Shown: piece by piece, positions 1 through 8,556 of the stretch
Layout of the letters: each line of letters begins with the position of its first letter
Numbering within the stretch: position 1 is the stretch's first letter
Position numbers and translations under genes: made by a program
Origin: Deltaproteobacteria bacterium
Lineage (GTDB): Bacteria > Myxococcota_A > Polyangia > JAAYKL01
DNA length: 42,143 bases
Assembly (NCBI GenBank): GCA_028713995.1
Contig: JAQTNF010000031.1
Span: forward strand, 1-42,143
Direction: 5' to 3'
The notes under the pieces: generated by a model
Database searches by the model: none
Told to the model about the DNA's origin: nothing
The model's input: the letters and a program-made list of their open reading frames with translations, nothing else

Positions 1-46
1 CCGGAGTCTTCTTGGCAAACCTATCGAAGATCTCAGCCATCAGCAT
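1..46 (-). CDS. 5' end of a gene cut by the window edge, possibly an IS4-type transposase
   Basis: An ATG at 46-44 opens a frame that runs off the left edge and reads MLMAEIFDRFAKKTP; a second ATG is at 40. The short peptide resembles, from memory, the N-terminus of IS4-family transposases (a hydrophobic start followed by a phenylalanine-rich helix and a Ser/Thr-Pro turn). Fifteen residues cannot settle this. No strong ribosome binding site precedes it. The 96 bases between it and hydG contain a small GC hairpin (CCCCG/CGGGG near 64-78) and nothing else recognisable. Confidence 0.25.
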   Translation of the reverse strand, partial: MLMAEIFDRFAKKTP

Positions 47-142
47 GTAACCCGGCTACGATACCCCGCCAGCCGGGGACAACTTTTCGGCCAAGAATTC
101 GCGAGGTTGGCACCTTGAAAGGGCTGGATCCCCCATCCCCTC

Positions 143-1537
143 TCAGCAGAACACGTCGCGCTTGCCCGAGCGCACCTTCTCGATCATCTTCTGCGACAAG
201 GCGCGCGCCTTGTCGTCCATGCCCGCGAGCGTCTTCGCAATGCATTCCTCGCCCACGGCGCGGGTCTCGGGCGAGCCGTAGTCCATCAGGTACTCGACGA
301 AGGTCGACAGCGCGTTGGGATCGCAGTGGTGCTTGATGTCGCCCGGCTTGGCGAGGTCCATGAAGTCCCGCCCCGTGCGGCCGAGCCGGTAGCAGCCCGT
401 GCAGAACGACGGGATGTAGCCGAGCGACGCCACGTCGCGGATGACCTCGTCGAGGGGCCGGTGATCGCCCAGGCAGAACTGGCCGCCATCCTCCTTCTCG
501 CCCTCGGTGTAGCCGCCAGGGTTGGTGCGGCTGCCTCCCGAGATCTGCGACACGCCGAGCGCGAAGGTCTCGCGCCGGATGTTGGCCGACTCGCGCGTGG
601 ACATGATGATGCCGGTGTACGGCACGGCGAGCCGTAGGATGGCCACGATCTTGCGGAAGTCGATGTCCGAGACCGGTTGCGGCGGCTGACTCGCCATGTC
701 CGAGCCCACGGCGGGCTCGAGCCGCGGCACGCTGATGGTATGCGGCCCCACCCCGAACCGCTTCTCGAGGTGCCGGATGTGCTGCATCATGGCCAGGATC
801 TCGAACCGCCAGTCACACAGCCCGAACAGCACGCCGATGCCCACGTCATCGATGCCCGCCTCCATGGCGCGATCCATGGCAGACACGCGCCAGTCGTAGT
901 CGCGTTTCACGCCGCCGAGGTGCACCTTGGCGTAGGTCCCGCGGTGGTAAGTCTCCTGGAAGAGCTGGTACGTGCCGATGCGCGCGGCCTTCAGCTCCTT
1001 GAACTCGTCGAGCGTGAGCGGCGCCACGTTGGCGTTGACGCGCCGGATCTCGCCGTTGCCGCTGCGCGTGGCGTAGATGGTCTCGATCGACTTGATGACG
1101 TAGGAGAACCCCTCGTGCGGGTACGACTCGCCGGCCACGAGCAGCACGCGCTTGTGTCCCTGCTCCACCAGGAGCTTCGTCTCGTGGGCGATCTCCTCCT
1201 GCGTGAGCGCGCGCCGTTTGACCGCCGTGTTGCGCGCGCGGAAGGCGCAGTACAGGCACTCGTTGCGGCACATGTTCGAGATGTAGAGCGGCGCGAAGAG
1301 GACGATCCTGCGGCCGTAGATCTCCTCCTTCACCTTGCGCGCCGCGGCGAAGAGCTCCCCGAGCAGGTCCGGGTCGCTGAGCCCCATGAGCACGGCCACG
1401 TCGCCGGACGACAGGCCCTTCATCTCACTGGCCCGGTCGAGCACCTCGCGGGCACGCGCCGCGTCGTGCCTTTGTCCCGCAACGAGCGCCTCCTCGATTT
1501 TCTGCTCGTCAATGGGTGGAACCGTGATGTCGGTCAT
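143..1537 (-). CDS. hydG: [FeFe]-hydrogenase H-cluster radical SAM maturase HydG
   Basis: HydG cleaves tyrosine with S-adenosylmethionine to make the CO and cyanide ligands of the [FeFe]-hydrogenase active site. The 464-residue length fits the family. The radical SAM cluster motif CX3CX2C is at C90, C94 and C97 (CRNECLYC). The second, auxiliary cluster motif CX2CX22C is at C379, C382 and C405, which separates HydG from ThiH and HydE. The protein ends in a cysteine. Its start lies 3 bases after the OsmC stop, and the end of the OsmC gene (GGAAGG) supplies the ribosome binding site, so the two are co-transcribed. hydE, hydF and the hydrogenase itself are not in the window. The gene implies an organism with an [FeFe]-hydrogenase and anaerobic metabolism. 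Confidence 0.95.
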   Translation of the reverse strand: MTDITVPPIDEQKIEEALVAGQRHDAARAREVLDRASEMKGLSSGDVAVLMGLSDPDLLGELFAAARKVKEEIYGRRIVLFAPLYISNMCRNECLYCAFRARNTAVKRRALTQEEIAHETKLLVEQGHKRVLLVAGESYPHEGFSYVIKSIETIYATRSGNGEIRRVNANVAPLTLDEFKELKAARIGTYQLFQETYHRGTYAKVHLGGVKRDYDWRVSAMDRAMEAGIDDVGIGVLFGLCDWRFEILAMMQHIRHLEKRFGVGPHTISVPRLEPAVGSDMASQPPQPVSDIDFRKIVAILRLAVPYTGIIMSTRESANIRRETFALGVSQISGGSRTNPGGYTEGEKEDGGQFCLGDHRPLDEVIRDVASLGYIPSFCTGCYRLGRTGRDFMDLAKPGDIKHHCDPNALSTFVEYLMDYGSPETRAVGEECIAKTLAGMDDKARALSQKMIEKVRSGKRDVFC

Positions 1538-1540
1538 GCG

Positions 1541-1975
1541 TCACCTTCCATATACCGTCGCCGGCCAAGCGAATTCCATCTCCACACGCGTATCCGGGTG
1601 CAGGCTGTGCAGGACCGGACAGGCGTTGGCCGCAGCCTCGAGGCGCCTGCGGTCCTCGGGTGCGTACGCGTGCCCCCCGGGCATCTCGATCCGTACGAGG
1701 ATCGCGCCGATGCGCCGCACGGGCTCGCGCACCATCTCCTTGATCACCTTCACGCGCGCCCCGTCCATATTGATGCCGATCCGCCTCGCGACGAGCCCCA
1801 TGACTGTGAGCGCGCAGGCGCCGAGCGCGGCGGCGACCAGATCCGTGGGCGAAAACTCCGAGCCCTCGCCCCCGTTGTCCACGGGCGCATCCGTGGCGAG
1901 CGTTTTGCCGGACGGACCGTGCGTGGCCTTGCAACGCAGGTTTCCTTCGTACACGAGATCCATTTCGACACTCAT
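1541..1975 (-). CDS. OsmC/Ohr-family protein
   Basis: This is a 144-residue OsmC-superfamily protein, usually a thiol peroxidase that reduces organic hydroperoxides. The two conserved cysteines are at C54 (LGAC) and C119 (NACPVL). The glutamate-rich loop before helix 1 (GEGSEFSPTDLVAAALGAC) is typical of the family. The start is the ATG at 1975, which follows GGAG by a normal distance; an upstream in-frame ATG at 1999 has no such site. It is the first gene of a two-gene unit with hydG. A role in protecting an oxygen-sensitive maturase is an inference from this position. The subfamily (OsmC, Ohr or YhfA-like) cannot be decided by eye. Confidence 0.88.
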   Translation of the reverse strand: MSVEMDLVYEGNLRCKATHGPSGKTLATDAPVDNGGEGSEFSPTDLVAAALGACALTVMGLVARRIGINMDGARVKVIKEMVREPVRRIGAILVRIEMPGGHAYAPEDRRRLEAAANACPVLHSLHPDTRVEMEFAWPATVYGR

Positions 1976-2047
1976 GGGAGTTCTCCATAATCTTGTCATA
2001 GGCGCGCGCCCGCGCGCCCGACGAAAAGGAAATCCGCCAGCCGGGCC

Positions 2048-2060
2048 GCATTGTCAATGC
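2048..2060. promoter_or_regulatory. Palindrome over a possible -35 box upstream of the OsmC-hydG unit
   Basis: The sequence GCATTGTCAATGC is a perfect 6-1-6 inverted repeat. On the minus strand it contains TTGACA (2057-2052), which could be the -35 box for the OsmC-hydG unit, but no good -10 box follows at 16-18 bases. It could be an operator. The rest of the 240-base gap between the OsmC gene and yceD holds a GC-rich run near 2001-2020 and the yceD promoter. Confidence 0.3.
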
Positions 2061-2139
2061 CGTTCGGAAACAAGACGAGAGAATCCAACACCTCGAAATG
2101 GGTCAGCATTTACGCGCGGGTGCGAACAACCCTACACAC

Positions 2140-2169
2140 TTGACACTGTCCGGCGTGCCCTTGTACTGT
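2140..2169 (+). promoter_or_regulatory. Sigma-70-type promoter for the yceD-rpmF-fab operon
   Basis: TTGACA at 2140-2145 is followed after 18 bases by TACTGT at 2164-2169. Transcription would begin near 2176, 40 bases before the chosen yceD start. The GTG at 2168 lies inside the -10 box and so is not the start codon. Confidence 0.6.
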
Positions 2170-2215
2170 GCGCCTCGTTCGAAAGGGGGGGAGACAGGCT
2201 CCGTTTGTTCAGGTC

Positions 2216-2770
2216 ATGACGAGGCTCGAGAAAGGCAAGGCCGGCACCCGGCGTTTCGTGGTCGACGTGAGGGCGATCCGCGCGGGCGACAGCGTTTTCG
2301 ATCGGGACATTCCCCTCGATTGGCTGGCCTCCGAGCTGTCGTGCTGCGACTGCGGGGCCACCCCCCTCCACGGCCGCGTCAGGCTCGAGCTCACGCCCTG
2401 CGGCACCGGCGTGCTGCTGCGCGGCGAGGCCGCTGTGCGGCTGCGTGCGGAGTGCGCCGCCTGCCTGGCCGAGGTTTTTCTCGACATTTCCGCCCCCATC
2501 ACATCCTACCTCATGCCCGTGGAGGAAGCCCGCGAACAGCAGGACGCGGAGGATCTCACTCCCGAGGATCTCGAGCGCGAGTGGTTCGATGGCGACGAAA
2601 TCGTGCTCGATGATCTGATACGGGATGGTATCGTTCTTGAAATGCCGATGAACATCTCTTGCGGGCCGGCCTGCCCGGGGCTCGCAAAGGCCCTTGTGCC
2701 GATCGAAGAACGCTCTATAGATCCCAGGCTTGCGCCCCTCAAGGGCATCAAAATTGCAAAGGAGCACTGA
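2216..2770 (+). CDS. yceD: YceD/DUF177 family 23S rRNA accumulation protein
   Basis: YceD (DUF177) proteins are needed for 23S rRNA accumulation and are usually encoded directly before rpmF, as here. The 184-residue product has the conserved CxxCL core (ECAACLAEV, near residue 80), an extra cysteine group (CCDCG, near 43-46), and the acidic segment and DDLIRDGIVLEMPM stretch typical of the family, ending in a cysteine-containing turn. The ATG at 2216 was chosen because the upstream GTG at 2168 falls inside the predicted promoter. The ribosome binding site is weak. The stop overlaps the spacing before the rpmF start, so translation is probably coupled. Confidence 0.85.
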   Translation: MTRLEKGKAGTRRFVVDVRAIRAGDSVFDRDIPLDWLASELSCCDCGATPLHGRVRLELTPCGTGVLLRGEAAVRLRAECAACLAEVFLDISAPITSYLMPVEEAREQQDAEDLTPEDLEREWFDGDEIVLDDLIRDGIVLEMPMNISCGPACPGLAKALVPIEERSIDPRLAPLKGIKIAKEH

Positions 2771-2771
2771 C

Positions 2772-2972
2772 GTGGCAGTCCCGAAGAAAAAGCTCTCGAA
2801 ATCCCGGCGCGACAAGCGTCGGGCGAACCACAAGAAGGTGGCGCTGCCCGCCATCTCCGCGTGCCGGCAATGCGGCGCCCCGGCCGCGAGCCACCAGGTC
2901 TGTCCGGAGTGCGGCACCTACCGTGGCCGCCAGGTGCTGAAGGTGGCCGAAGAGAAGGGAAAAACCGAATAG
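2772..2972 (+). CDS. rpmF: Large ribosomal subunit protein L32 (bL32)
   Basis: This 66-residue protein begins MAVPKKKLSKSRRDKRRA, the hallmark of bL32, and has four cysteines in two pairs (CRQC and CPEC) that mark the zinc-binding form. The start is the GTG at 2772, one base after the yceD stop, with GGAG 7 bases upstream. An ATG-opened longer frame lies inside yceD and would add a non-homologous tail. Together with yceD it forms the conserved yceD-rpmF pair that leads into fatty acid genes. plsX, which often comes next, is absent. Confidence 0.97.
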   Translation: MAVPKKKLSKSRRDKRRANHKKVALPAISACRQCGAPAASHQVCPECGTYRGRQVLKVAEEKGKTE

Positions 2973-3044
2973 CGAAGTTTGCGATCGGACCCCACTCCCG
3001 AGCGTCCATGCCAGCCAGAAAAACCGCTCGGTGACAGGCAAGGG

Positions 3045-4037
3045 ATGACGAGCTTGATTCGCAGCAGGATCATCGGAACCGGCAGCTACACGGCCGAGGG
3101 CGTGCTTACCAACCGCGATCTCGAGAGGATGGTGGACACGAGCAACGACTGGATCGTGGAGAGGACCGGAATCCGCGAGCGGCGCGTGGCTGGCAAGAAC
3201 GTGCTCACGTCGGACATGGCGGCGCATGCCCTGCGGCAGGCCGTCGAGATGGCCGGCATCGGCCCTGATGATCTCGACATGATCGTCTGCGGCACGGTCA
3301 CGCCCGATCGCCCGCTGCCCGCCACGGCGGCCTACGTGCAGCGCAAGATCGGCGCCGCGAAGAATTGCCCGTCGTTCGACATCGCGGCCGCATGCTCGGG
3401 GTTCATCTACGGCATGGCGATCGCCGACGGCTTCATCCGTACCGGGACGGCGAAGCGCGTGGGGGTCGTCGGCGTGGAGCTGCTCTCGCGCATCCTCGAT
3501 TTCAAGGATCGCAACACTTGCGTGCTCTTCGGCGACGGGGCCGGCGCGGTCGTGCTCGCGGCCGACGAGTCCGGGAGCGGCCTGCTCAGCACGCACCTCT
3601 TCACGGACGGCTCCCTCACCGAGCTCCTCACCATTCCGGCGGGCGGATCGGCCATGCCCGCGTCTGAGGCGACGGTCGCGGATCGGCTGCACTACGTCCA
3701 CATGGAGGGCAAGGAGGTCTTCCGCTTCGCGGTGCGCTATCTGTCCTCAGCGGCCATGCTGGCCCTCGAGACCAACGGCGCGGGACCAGATGACGTCAAC
3801 GTGGTGGTCGCGCACCAGGCCAACATGCGAATCCTGGACGGCGTGTCGAAGCGGGTCGGCATCCCGCTCGATCGCTTCGTCCTGAACATCGAACGATTCG
3901 GCAACACATCGAGCGCCTCGATCCCCATCGCCCTCGACGAGGCGGTGCGCGGCGGAAGGGTGAACGGCGGGGACATGGTCCTCATGATGGCTCTCGGAGG
4001 CGGCCTCTCGTGGGGCTCCGCGCTTGCGAGGTGGTGA
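3045..4037 (+). CDS. fabH: 3-oxoacyl-ACP synthase III (FabH)
   Basis: FabH condenses acetyl-CoA (or another acyl-CoA starter) with malonyl-ACP to begin type II fatty acid synthesis. The 330-residue product has the full catalytic triad: C117 in AACSGF, H257 in VAHQAN and N287 in RFGNTS. The N-terminal motif TSNDWIVERTGI is diagnostic. The ATG at 3045 gives the standard length; the open frame extends upstream to 2979 without homology. It is followed 4 bases later by fabD, whose ribosome binding site overlaps the fabH stop. Confidence 0.97.
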   Translation: MTSLIRSRIIGTGSYTAEGVLTNRDLERMVDTSNDWIVERTGIRERRVAGKNVLTSDMAAHALRQAVEMAGIGPDDLDMIVCGTVTPDRPLPATAAYVQRKIGAAKNCPSFDIAAACSGFIYGMAIADGFIRTGTAKRVGVVGVELLSRILDFKDRNTCVLFGDGAGAVVLAADESGSGLLSTHLFTDGSLTELLTIPAGGSAMPASEATVADRLHYVHMEGKEVFRFAVRYLSSAAMLALETNGAGPDDVNVVVAHQANMRILDGVSKRVGIPLDRFVLNIERFGNTSSASIPIALDEAVRGGRVNGGDMVLMMALGGGLSWGSALARW

Positions 4038-4041
4038 GCAG

Positions 4042-4980
4042 ATGAAGCTCGCTTTCATCTTCCCGGGACAGGGCGCCCAGAAGGTCGGCATGGGGCGGGC
4101 CCTCTATGACGCCTCGAAGGCCGCACGCGCCTGTTTCGAGGAGGCCGACGCCGCGCTCGGCGAGCCGCTTGGCACCCTCATCTTCGAGGGCCCGCAGGAG
4201 AAGCTGACCCTGACCGCCAACACGCAGCCGTCGATCCTGACCGTGTCGGTGGCCGCCTACCGGACGCTGCGCGAGCTCACCGACGCCGTCCCGGACTTCG
4301 TGGCGGGACACAGCCTCGGCGAGTTCTCCGCGCTCGTCGCGTCCGGCGCGATGAGCTTCGCCGACGCGGTGCGGACCACGCGGGCGCGCGGAAGCTTCAT
4401 GCAGGAAGCCGTCCCCACCGGCCAGGGCGCCATGGCCGCGATCATGAACAAGTCCCCCGAGGAGATCGCGGACGCCTGCGCACGCCAGGCCTCCGGCGAG
4501 GTCGTCTCCCCGGCCAACTTCAACGCGCCCGGCCAGATCGTCGTCTCGGGGCATGCCGCCGCGGTCAAACGCGTCTGCGACGACCTTGCGGCCGGCGGGG
4601 CCAGGGTCATCCCGCTCGCCGTCAGCGCGCCCTTCCACTGCGCGCTCATGGCGCCCGCGGCCAGAGGCCTCGCGAAGGTGCTCGAGGGCGTACGTTTCGC
4701 CGATCCCAGGCCGCCGGTGGTCACGAACGTCGAGGCCGCCCCGAACGCAGACGGTTCGCGCGTCGCGGATCTCCTGGTGCGGCAGGTGGTGAGCCCCGTG
4801 AGGTGGACCGACTCCGTGCGCTTCATGCTCGACGCGGGGGTGACGACCTTCGTCGAGCTCGGTCCCGGAAACGTGCTCGCGGGCCTCGTGCGGCGCATCG
4901 AACGCTCCGCGACCGTGGTTTCAGTGGACACGCCCAAGGCGGCCGAGGAAGCGGCGCGCCTGCTCAAAGGGAACACCTGA
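4042..4980 (+). CDS. fabD: Malonyl-CoA:ACP transacylase (FabD)
   Basis: FabD moves malonyl groups from CoA to acyl carrier protein. The 312-residue product starts with the GQGAQ motif (9-13), has the nucleophile elbow GHSLGE (89-94, with S91), and the catalytic histidine H199 in APFHC. The ATG at 4042 gives the normal start [11 protein letters not shown]. Coupled translation with fabH is likely, because the GGTGGTGAG ahead of it includes the fabH stop. In most bacteria fabG follows; here acpP follows after 50 bases. Confidence 0.97.
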   Translation: MKLAFIFPGQGAQKVGMGRALYDASKAARACFEEADAALGEPLGTLIFEGPQEKLTLTANTQPSILTVSVAAYRTLRELTDAVPDFVAGHSLGEFSALVASGAMSFADAVRTTRARGSFMQEAVPTGQGAMAAIMNKSPEEIADACARQASGEVVSPANFNAPGQIVVSGHAAAVKRVCDDLAAGGARVIPLAVSAPFHCALMAPAARGLAKVLEGVRFADPRPPVVTNVEAAPNADGSRVADLLVRQVVSPVRWTDSVRFMLDAGVTTFVELGPGNVLAGLVRRIERSATVVSVDTPKAAEEAARLLKGNT

Positions 4981-5030
4981 TTCGAGGCAACGCGGCCGCG
5001 GGCCGCAACACATTGATCGGAGGGAAGAGA

Positions 5031-5267
5031 ATGGACATCGAGAGCAAGGTTCGTGAGATCGTTTGCCAGCAGCTCGACGTGGATCCGGAACAGGTCAAGA
5101 TGGAGACATCGTTCGTGGAAGACCTGGGCGCCGACTCCCTAGCCGTGGTCGAGCTCGTGCTCGCCCTTGAGGAGTCCTTCGAGATAGACATCCCGGACGA
5201 GGACACCGAGAAGCTGCGCACGTTCAAGGACGCAGTGGCGTACATCGCGGCCAAGGCTGCGAGCTAA
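5031..5267 (+). CDS. acpP: Acyl carrier protein
   Basis: This 78-residue acidic protein carries the growing acyl chain on a 4'-phosphopantetheine arm. The attachment serine is S36 in the motif GADSL, and the flanking helix [12 protein letters not shown] is standard. The start ATG is preceded by a strong GGAGGG at a spacing of about 6 bases, the best ribosome binding site in the operon, which fits the high level of ACP that cells need. It sits between fabD and fabF. Confidence 0.97.
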   Translation: MDIESKVREIVCQQLDVDPEQVKMETSFVEDLGADSLAVVELVLALEESFEIDIPDEDTEKLRTFKDAVAYIAAKAAS

Positions 5268-5281
5268 AGGGGAGTCTGCCC

Positions 5282-6529
5282 GTGACGAGCAAACGCAGGG
5301 TGGTGGTGACCGGCTTCGGGTGCGTGAGCCCGCTCGGGCTCACCGCATCGGCGCTTTGGGACGGACTCATGGGCTGCAGGTCCGGAATCGGCCCCATCAC
5401 GCGGTTCCCGGCCAACGACCACGCGACGAAGATCGCCGGCGAGGTGAAGGACTTCGACCCCGAGAAGTGGATTCCGAAGCGCGAGGTGAGACAGATGGAC
5501 CGCTTCATCCAGTTCGCGGTGGCCGCGGCGGATGAGGCGGTCAAGGACTCCGGCATCGTCATAGATGAGAAGAATGCCGACAGGGTCGGGACTCTCGTCG
5601 GAGTGGGATTGGGGGGGCTCGAAACTCTCGAGGTTAACCGGGACCTGCTCGTGCAAAAAGGGCCGCGGCGCCTGTCGCCATACTTCATCCCGTCCCTCAT
5701 CTCGAACCTCGCGCCGGGGCAGATATCGATGCGCCATCACGCCAAGGGACCGTCGCTCACGACCACCTCGGCGTGCTCGTCGGCGGCGCACGCCATCGGG
5801 GAAGCCACGCGGTGGATCCAGCGCGGGGACGCGGACGCCATGATCACCGGCGGGGCCGAGGCGACCATCACGCCCCTTGGCATCGCCGGCTTCAACGCCT
5901 TGAAAGCGCTCTCGACACGCAACGACGCCCCGCAGGCGGCCAGCCGCCCGTTCGACAAGGATCGCGACGGCTTCGTCATGGCGGAAGGCGCGGGAATGCT
6001 GATCCTCGAGGATCTTGAATCCGCCAAGGCGCGCGGGGCTCGCATCTACGCGGAGGTCACGGGGTACGGCGCGACCGCGGACGCCTTCCACATGACCCAG
6101 CCCGCTCCGGGCGCCGAGGGCGCCGTGCGCTGCATGCGGCTTTGCGTCAACGACGCCGGCGTGAACCCGCAGGATGTGCAGCATATCAACGCCCACGGCA
6201 CCTCGACGCCCATCAACGATCCGCTCGAGACCATGGCGATCAAGGTTTGCTTCGGCGACCACGCCCGCAAGCTGGCCATCAGCTCGACCAAATCCATGAC
6301 CGGGCATCTGCTCGGGGCCGCGGGCGCGATCGAGGGCATCGCGTCGATCCTGGCCATCGTACACCAGGTGGCACCCCCTACCATCAACCTCGACACTCCC
6401 GATCCGGAGTGCGATCTCGACTACGTGCCGCGCGAGCCGCGCCCCATGCACATCGAAAACGTACTCTCCAACTCGCTCGGCTTCGGGGGAACAAACGCAG
6501 CGCTGCTCTTCTCGAAGTTCAAGGGGTGA
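5282..6529 (+). CDS. fabF: 3-oxoacyl-ACP synthase II (FabF)
   Basis: FabF elongates acyl-ACP by condensation with malonyl-ACP. The 415-residue product has the Cys-His-His triad: C165 in TTSACSSA, H305 in NAHGTST and H342 in [10 protein letters not shown], with the closing signature [12 protein letters not shown] near the C-terminus. It starts with GTG at 5282, with AAAGGGGAG upstream. It follows acpP by 14 bases and precedes rpiB by 4, so it lies in the middle of the operon. Confidence 0.97.
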   Translation: MTSKRRVVVTGFGCVSPLGLTASALWDGLMGCRSGIGPITRFPANDHATKIAGEVKDFDPEKWIPKREVRQMDRFIQFAVAAADEAVKDSGIVIDEKNADRVGTLVGVGLGGLETLEVNRDLLVQKGPRRLSPYFIPSLISNLAPGQISMRHHAKGPSLTTTSACSSAAHAIGEATRWIQRGDADAMITGGAEATITPLGIAGFNALKALSTRNDAPQAASRPFDKDRDGFVMAEGAGMLILEDLESAKARGARIYAEVTGYGATADAFHMTQPAPGAEGAVRCMRLCVNDAGVNPQDVQHINAHGTSTPINDPLETMAIKVCFGDHARKLAISSTKSMTGHLLGAAGAIEGIASILAIVHQVAPPTINLDTPDPECDLDYVPREPRPMHIENVLSNSLGFGGTNAALLFSKFKG

Positions 6530-6533
6530 CGCC

Positions 6534-6971
6534 GTGGCGGTCCGTCTCGCCATCGCATGCGATCACGGCGGATTCCACCTCAAGCAGGCGCTCGTCCAGG
6601 CCCTCGCGGGACAGGGCATCGACATCGTCGATCTGGGCGTGGGCAGCCCCGATCCGGTGGACTATCCAGACGTGGCGCGCACGCTCACCGAGGCCATTCT
6701 CCGCAAAGAGGCCGACTTCGGGCTCCTCCTGTGCGGCACGGGGATCGGGGTTTCCATCGCCGCGAACAGGCGGCCCGGCATTCGCGCCGCCCTGTGCACC
6801 GACCCGTACACGGCCCGCATGAGCCGCGAACACAATGACGCGAACGTCCTCTGCCTCGGCGGAAGAGTCGTCGGCCCGGGTCTTGCCGAGGAGATCGTAC
6901 GGGCATTCCTGGCGGCGGGCTTTGCGGGGGGGCGCCACGCGCGCCGGATCCAGAAGCTCGACCCGCCATGA
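6534..6971 (+). CDS. rpiB: Ribose 5-phosphate isomerase B
   Basis: RpiB interconverts ribose 5-phosphate and ribulose 5-phosphate. The 145-residue product opens with the phosphate-binding motif ACDHGG (8-13), has the catalytic cysteine C67 in LLCGTGIG and the signature SREHNDANVLCLGGR near residues 98-112. It starts with GTG after AAGGGG. Its stop overlaps the nrdR start by 4 bases (ATGA). The fabF-rpiB-nrdR-ribD order is a common one in this group of bacteria. Confidence 0.95.
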   Translation: MAVRLAIACDHGGFHLKQALVQALAGQGIDIVDLGVGSPDPVDYPDVARTLTEAILRKEADFGLLLCGTGIGVSIAANRRPGIRAALCTDPYTARMSREHNDANVLCLGGRVVGPGLAEEIVRAFLAAGFAGGRHARRIQKLDPP

Positions 6972-7450
6972 GGTGCCCGGTCTGCGGAGACCTGGAAACG
7001 CGCGTCATCGACTCCCGGGTCAACAAGGACGGGACGGAGATCCGCAGGCGCCGCGCGTGCGACACCTGCTCGCACCGTTTCACCACCTACGAGCGCCCGG
7101 AGCGCTCGTTCCCATCCGTGGTCAAGAAAGACGGCCGCCGGGAGGCGTGGGACAGGGAGAAGATCATACGCGGCGTCTCCAGGGCCTGCGAAAAGCGCCC
7201 GGTCCCGGTCGAGGCCATCGAGGAGCTGGCCGAGGCGATCGGTGCGGAGGTCTCGGCGATGGGAGAGCCCGAGGTCTCGTCTCGCATGGTCGGGGAGCGC
7301 ATCATGCGGCGCCTCAAGACCCTCGATGAGGTGGCCTACGTGCGGTTCGCGAGCGTTTATCGCTCGTTCAAGGACGTGGACGAATTCATGGTCGAGCTCG
7401 CCGATCTCATCCAGGGTCGCGAGCCGCCGCCCGACGCGGAGGCGAAGTGA
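6968..7450 (+). CDS. nrdR: Transcriptional repressor NrdR
   Basis: NrdR is a zinc-finger and ATP-cone repressor of ribonucleotide reductase genes. The 160-residue product has the zinc ribbon cysteines C3, C6, C31 and C34 with the RRRR-containing DNA-binding loop between them, then the ATP-cone starting at VVKKDGRREAWDREKI. The start overlaps the rpiB stop and the end overlaps ribD by 4 bases (GTGA), so expression of the three is coupled. Its targets, nrd genes with NrdR boxes, are not in the window. Confidence 0.97.
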   Translation: MRCPVCGDLETRVIDSRVNKDGTEIRRRRACDTCSHRFTTYERPERSFPSVVKKDGRREAWDREKIIRGVSRACEKRPVPVEAIEELAEAIGAEVSAMGEPEVSSRMVGERIMRRLKTLDEVAYVRFASVYRSFKDVDEFMVELADLIQGREPPPDAEAK

Positions 7451-8550
7451 GCCACATGCCGAGATCGGACCTCGACCCCGCGTTCATGGCGCTCGCGCTC
7501 GAGCTTTCGCGCCTTTCGAGGCCAAGCCCCAACCCCAGGGTCGGCGCGGTGATCGTGAACGGCGGCCGCGTCGCGGGCCGCGGACACCACGAGCGACCCG
7601 GCATGCCGCACGCGGAGATCGTCGCCCTCGGCGAGGCGGGAAGCGACGCCCTCGGCGCCGACATGTACGTCACCCTCGAGCCCTGCTGCCACCAAGGACG
7701 CACCGGCCCCTGCACCGCCGCCATCGCCGCCGCCGGGGTCGCGCGCGTCGCGATCGGAATGATCGACCCGGACTCGCGGGTGAACGGCAAGGGAGTCGCC
7801 GCGCTCGAGGCCGCCGGCGTCGAATGCCACGTCGGCTTGCTCGCGGACGAGTGCGCGGCCACCCACGAAGCATACGCCACGCACCGCAGGCTCGGGCGTC
7901 CGCTCGTCACTCTCAAGGCGGCGGTCACCCTGGACGGCATGTCCGCCGACGTGCAAGGCGGCTCGAAATGGATAACGGGCGAACCGGCACGTGCCATGGT
8001 CCACGCCATGCGTGCAGAGGTCGAAGCCGTCATCGTCGGGGTAGAGACCGTTCTCACCGACGATCCGCTCCTCACAGTGCGGCTCGCCCCAGGCAGGAGC
8101 CCCATGCGGGTGGTGATGGACTCGGGTCTGCGGACGCCCGCGACCGCCAACGTGATCGCGACCGCCGCCGAAGTGCCGACCGTCCTGGCCCACGCGGGCG
8201 CCTCCCTCGAGTCGGCCGCGGCGTACGCCGGCCTGCACGGCGTCGAGATCCTCGAATGCTCGGCCCGTCAGGATGGCAGGGTCGATCCGGCCGATCTGCT
8301 CTCGAAGCTCGCGGCTCGCGGCGTGCTGTCGGTCCTCGTTGAAGGCGGCGGCCGCGTGCACGAAGCTTTCCTGACGGCGGGGCTTGCCGATCGACTCGCG
8401 CTCTTCCTGGCGCCGCGTCTCCTGGGGGGCGGCCTCCCCTGGGTGCGGTTTGAAAAACCCAGGCTGCTCGCGCAGGCCCTGCGACTCGAATCATTGCGCG
8501 TCTCTCGGGCAGGCGACGACCTGCTCCTCGAGGGACGCCTCGGCCGCTAG
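7447..8550 (+). CDS. ribD: Bifunctional riboflavin biosynthesis deaminase/reductase RibD
   Basis: RibD deaminates and then reduces the pyrimidine intermediate of riboflavin synthesis. The 367-residue product has the deaminase zinc motif HAE (55-57) with PCC (79-81) and C89 in the first 150 residues. The reductase domain begins near [10 protein letters not shown] and includes GSKWITG and the [11 protein letters not shown] stretch at the C-terminus. GTG start at 7447 overlaps the nrdR stop. It is the last gene of the operon: ribE, ribBA and ribH, which usually follow, are absent, and the next gene is convergent. Confidence 0.96.
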   Translation: MSHMPRSDLDPAFMALALELSRLSRPSPNPRVGAVIVNGGRVAGRGHHERPGMPHAEIVALGEAGSDALGADMYVTLEPCCHQGRTGPCTAAIAAAGVARVAIGMIDPDSRVNGKGVAALEAAGVECHVGLLADECAATHEAYATHRRLGRPLVTLKAAVTLDGMSADVQGGSKWITGEPARAMVHAMRAEVEAVIVGVETVLTDDPLLTVRLAPGRSPMRVVMDSGLRTPATANVIATAAEVPTVLAHAGASLESAAAYAGLHGVEILECSARQDGRVDPADLLSKLAARGVLSVLVEGGGRVHEAFLTAGLADRLALFLAPRLLGGGLPWVRFEKPRLLAQALRLESLRVSRAGDDLLLEGRLGR

Positions 8551-8556
8551 GCTCGA

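Noticed and set aside
2168-2215. GTG at 2168 as the yceD start
   Set aside because: It lies within the -10 box of the only good promoter, and the added 16 residues are not like the family.
5264-6553. 429-residue minus-strand frame opposite fabF
   Set aside because: fabF is complete with all catalytic residues; the antisense frame is a shadow.
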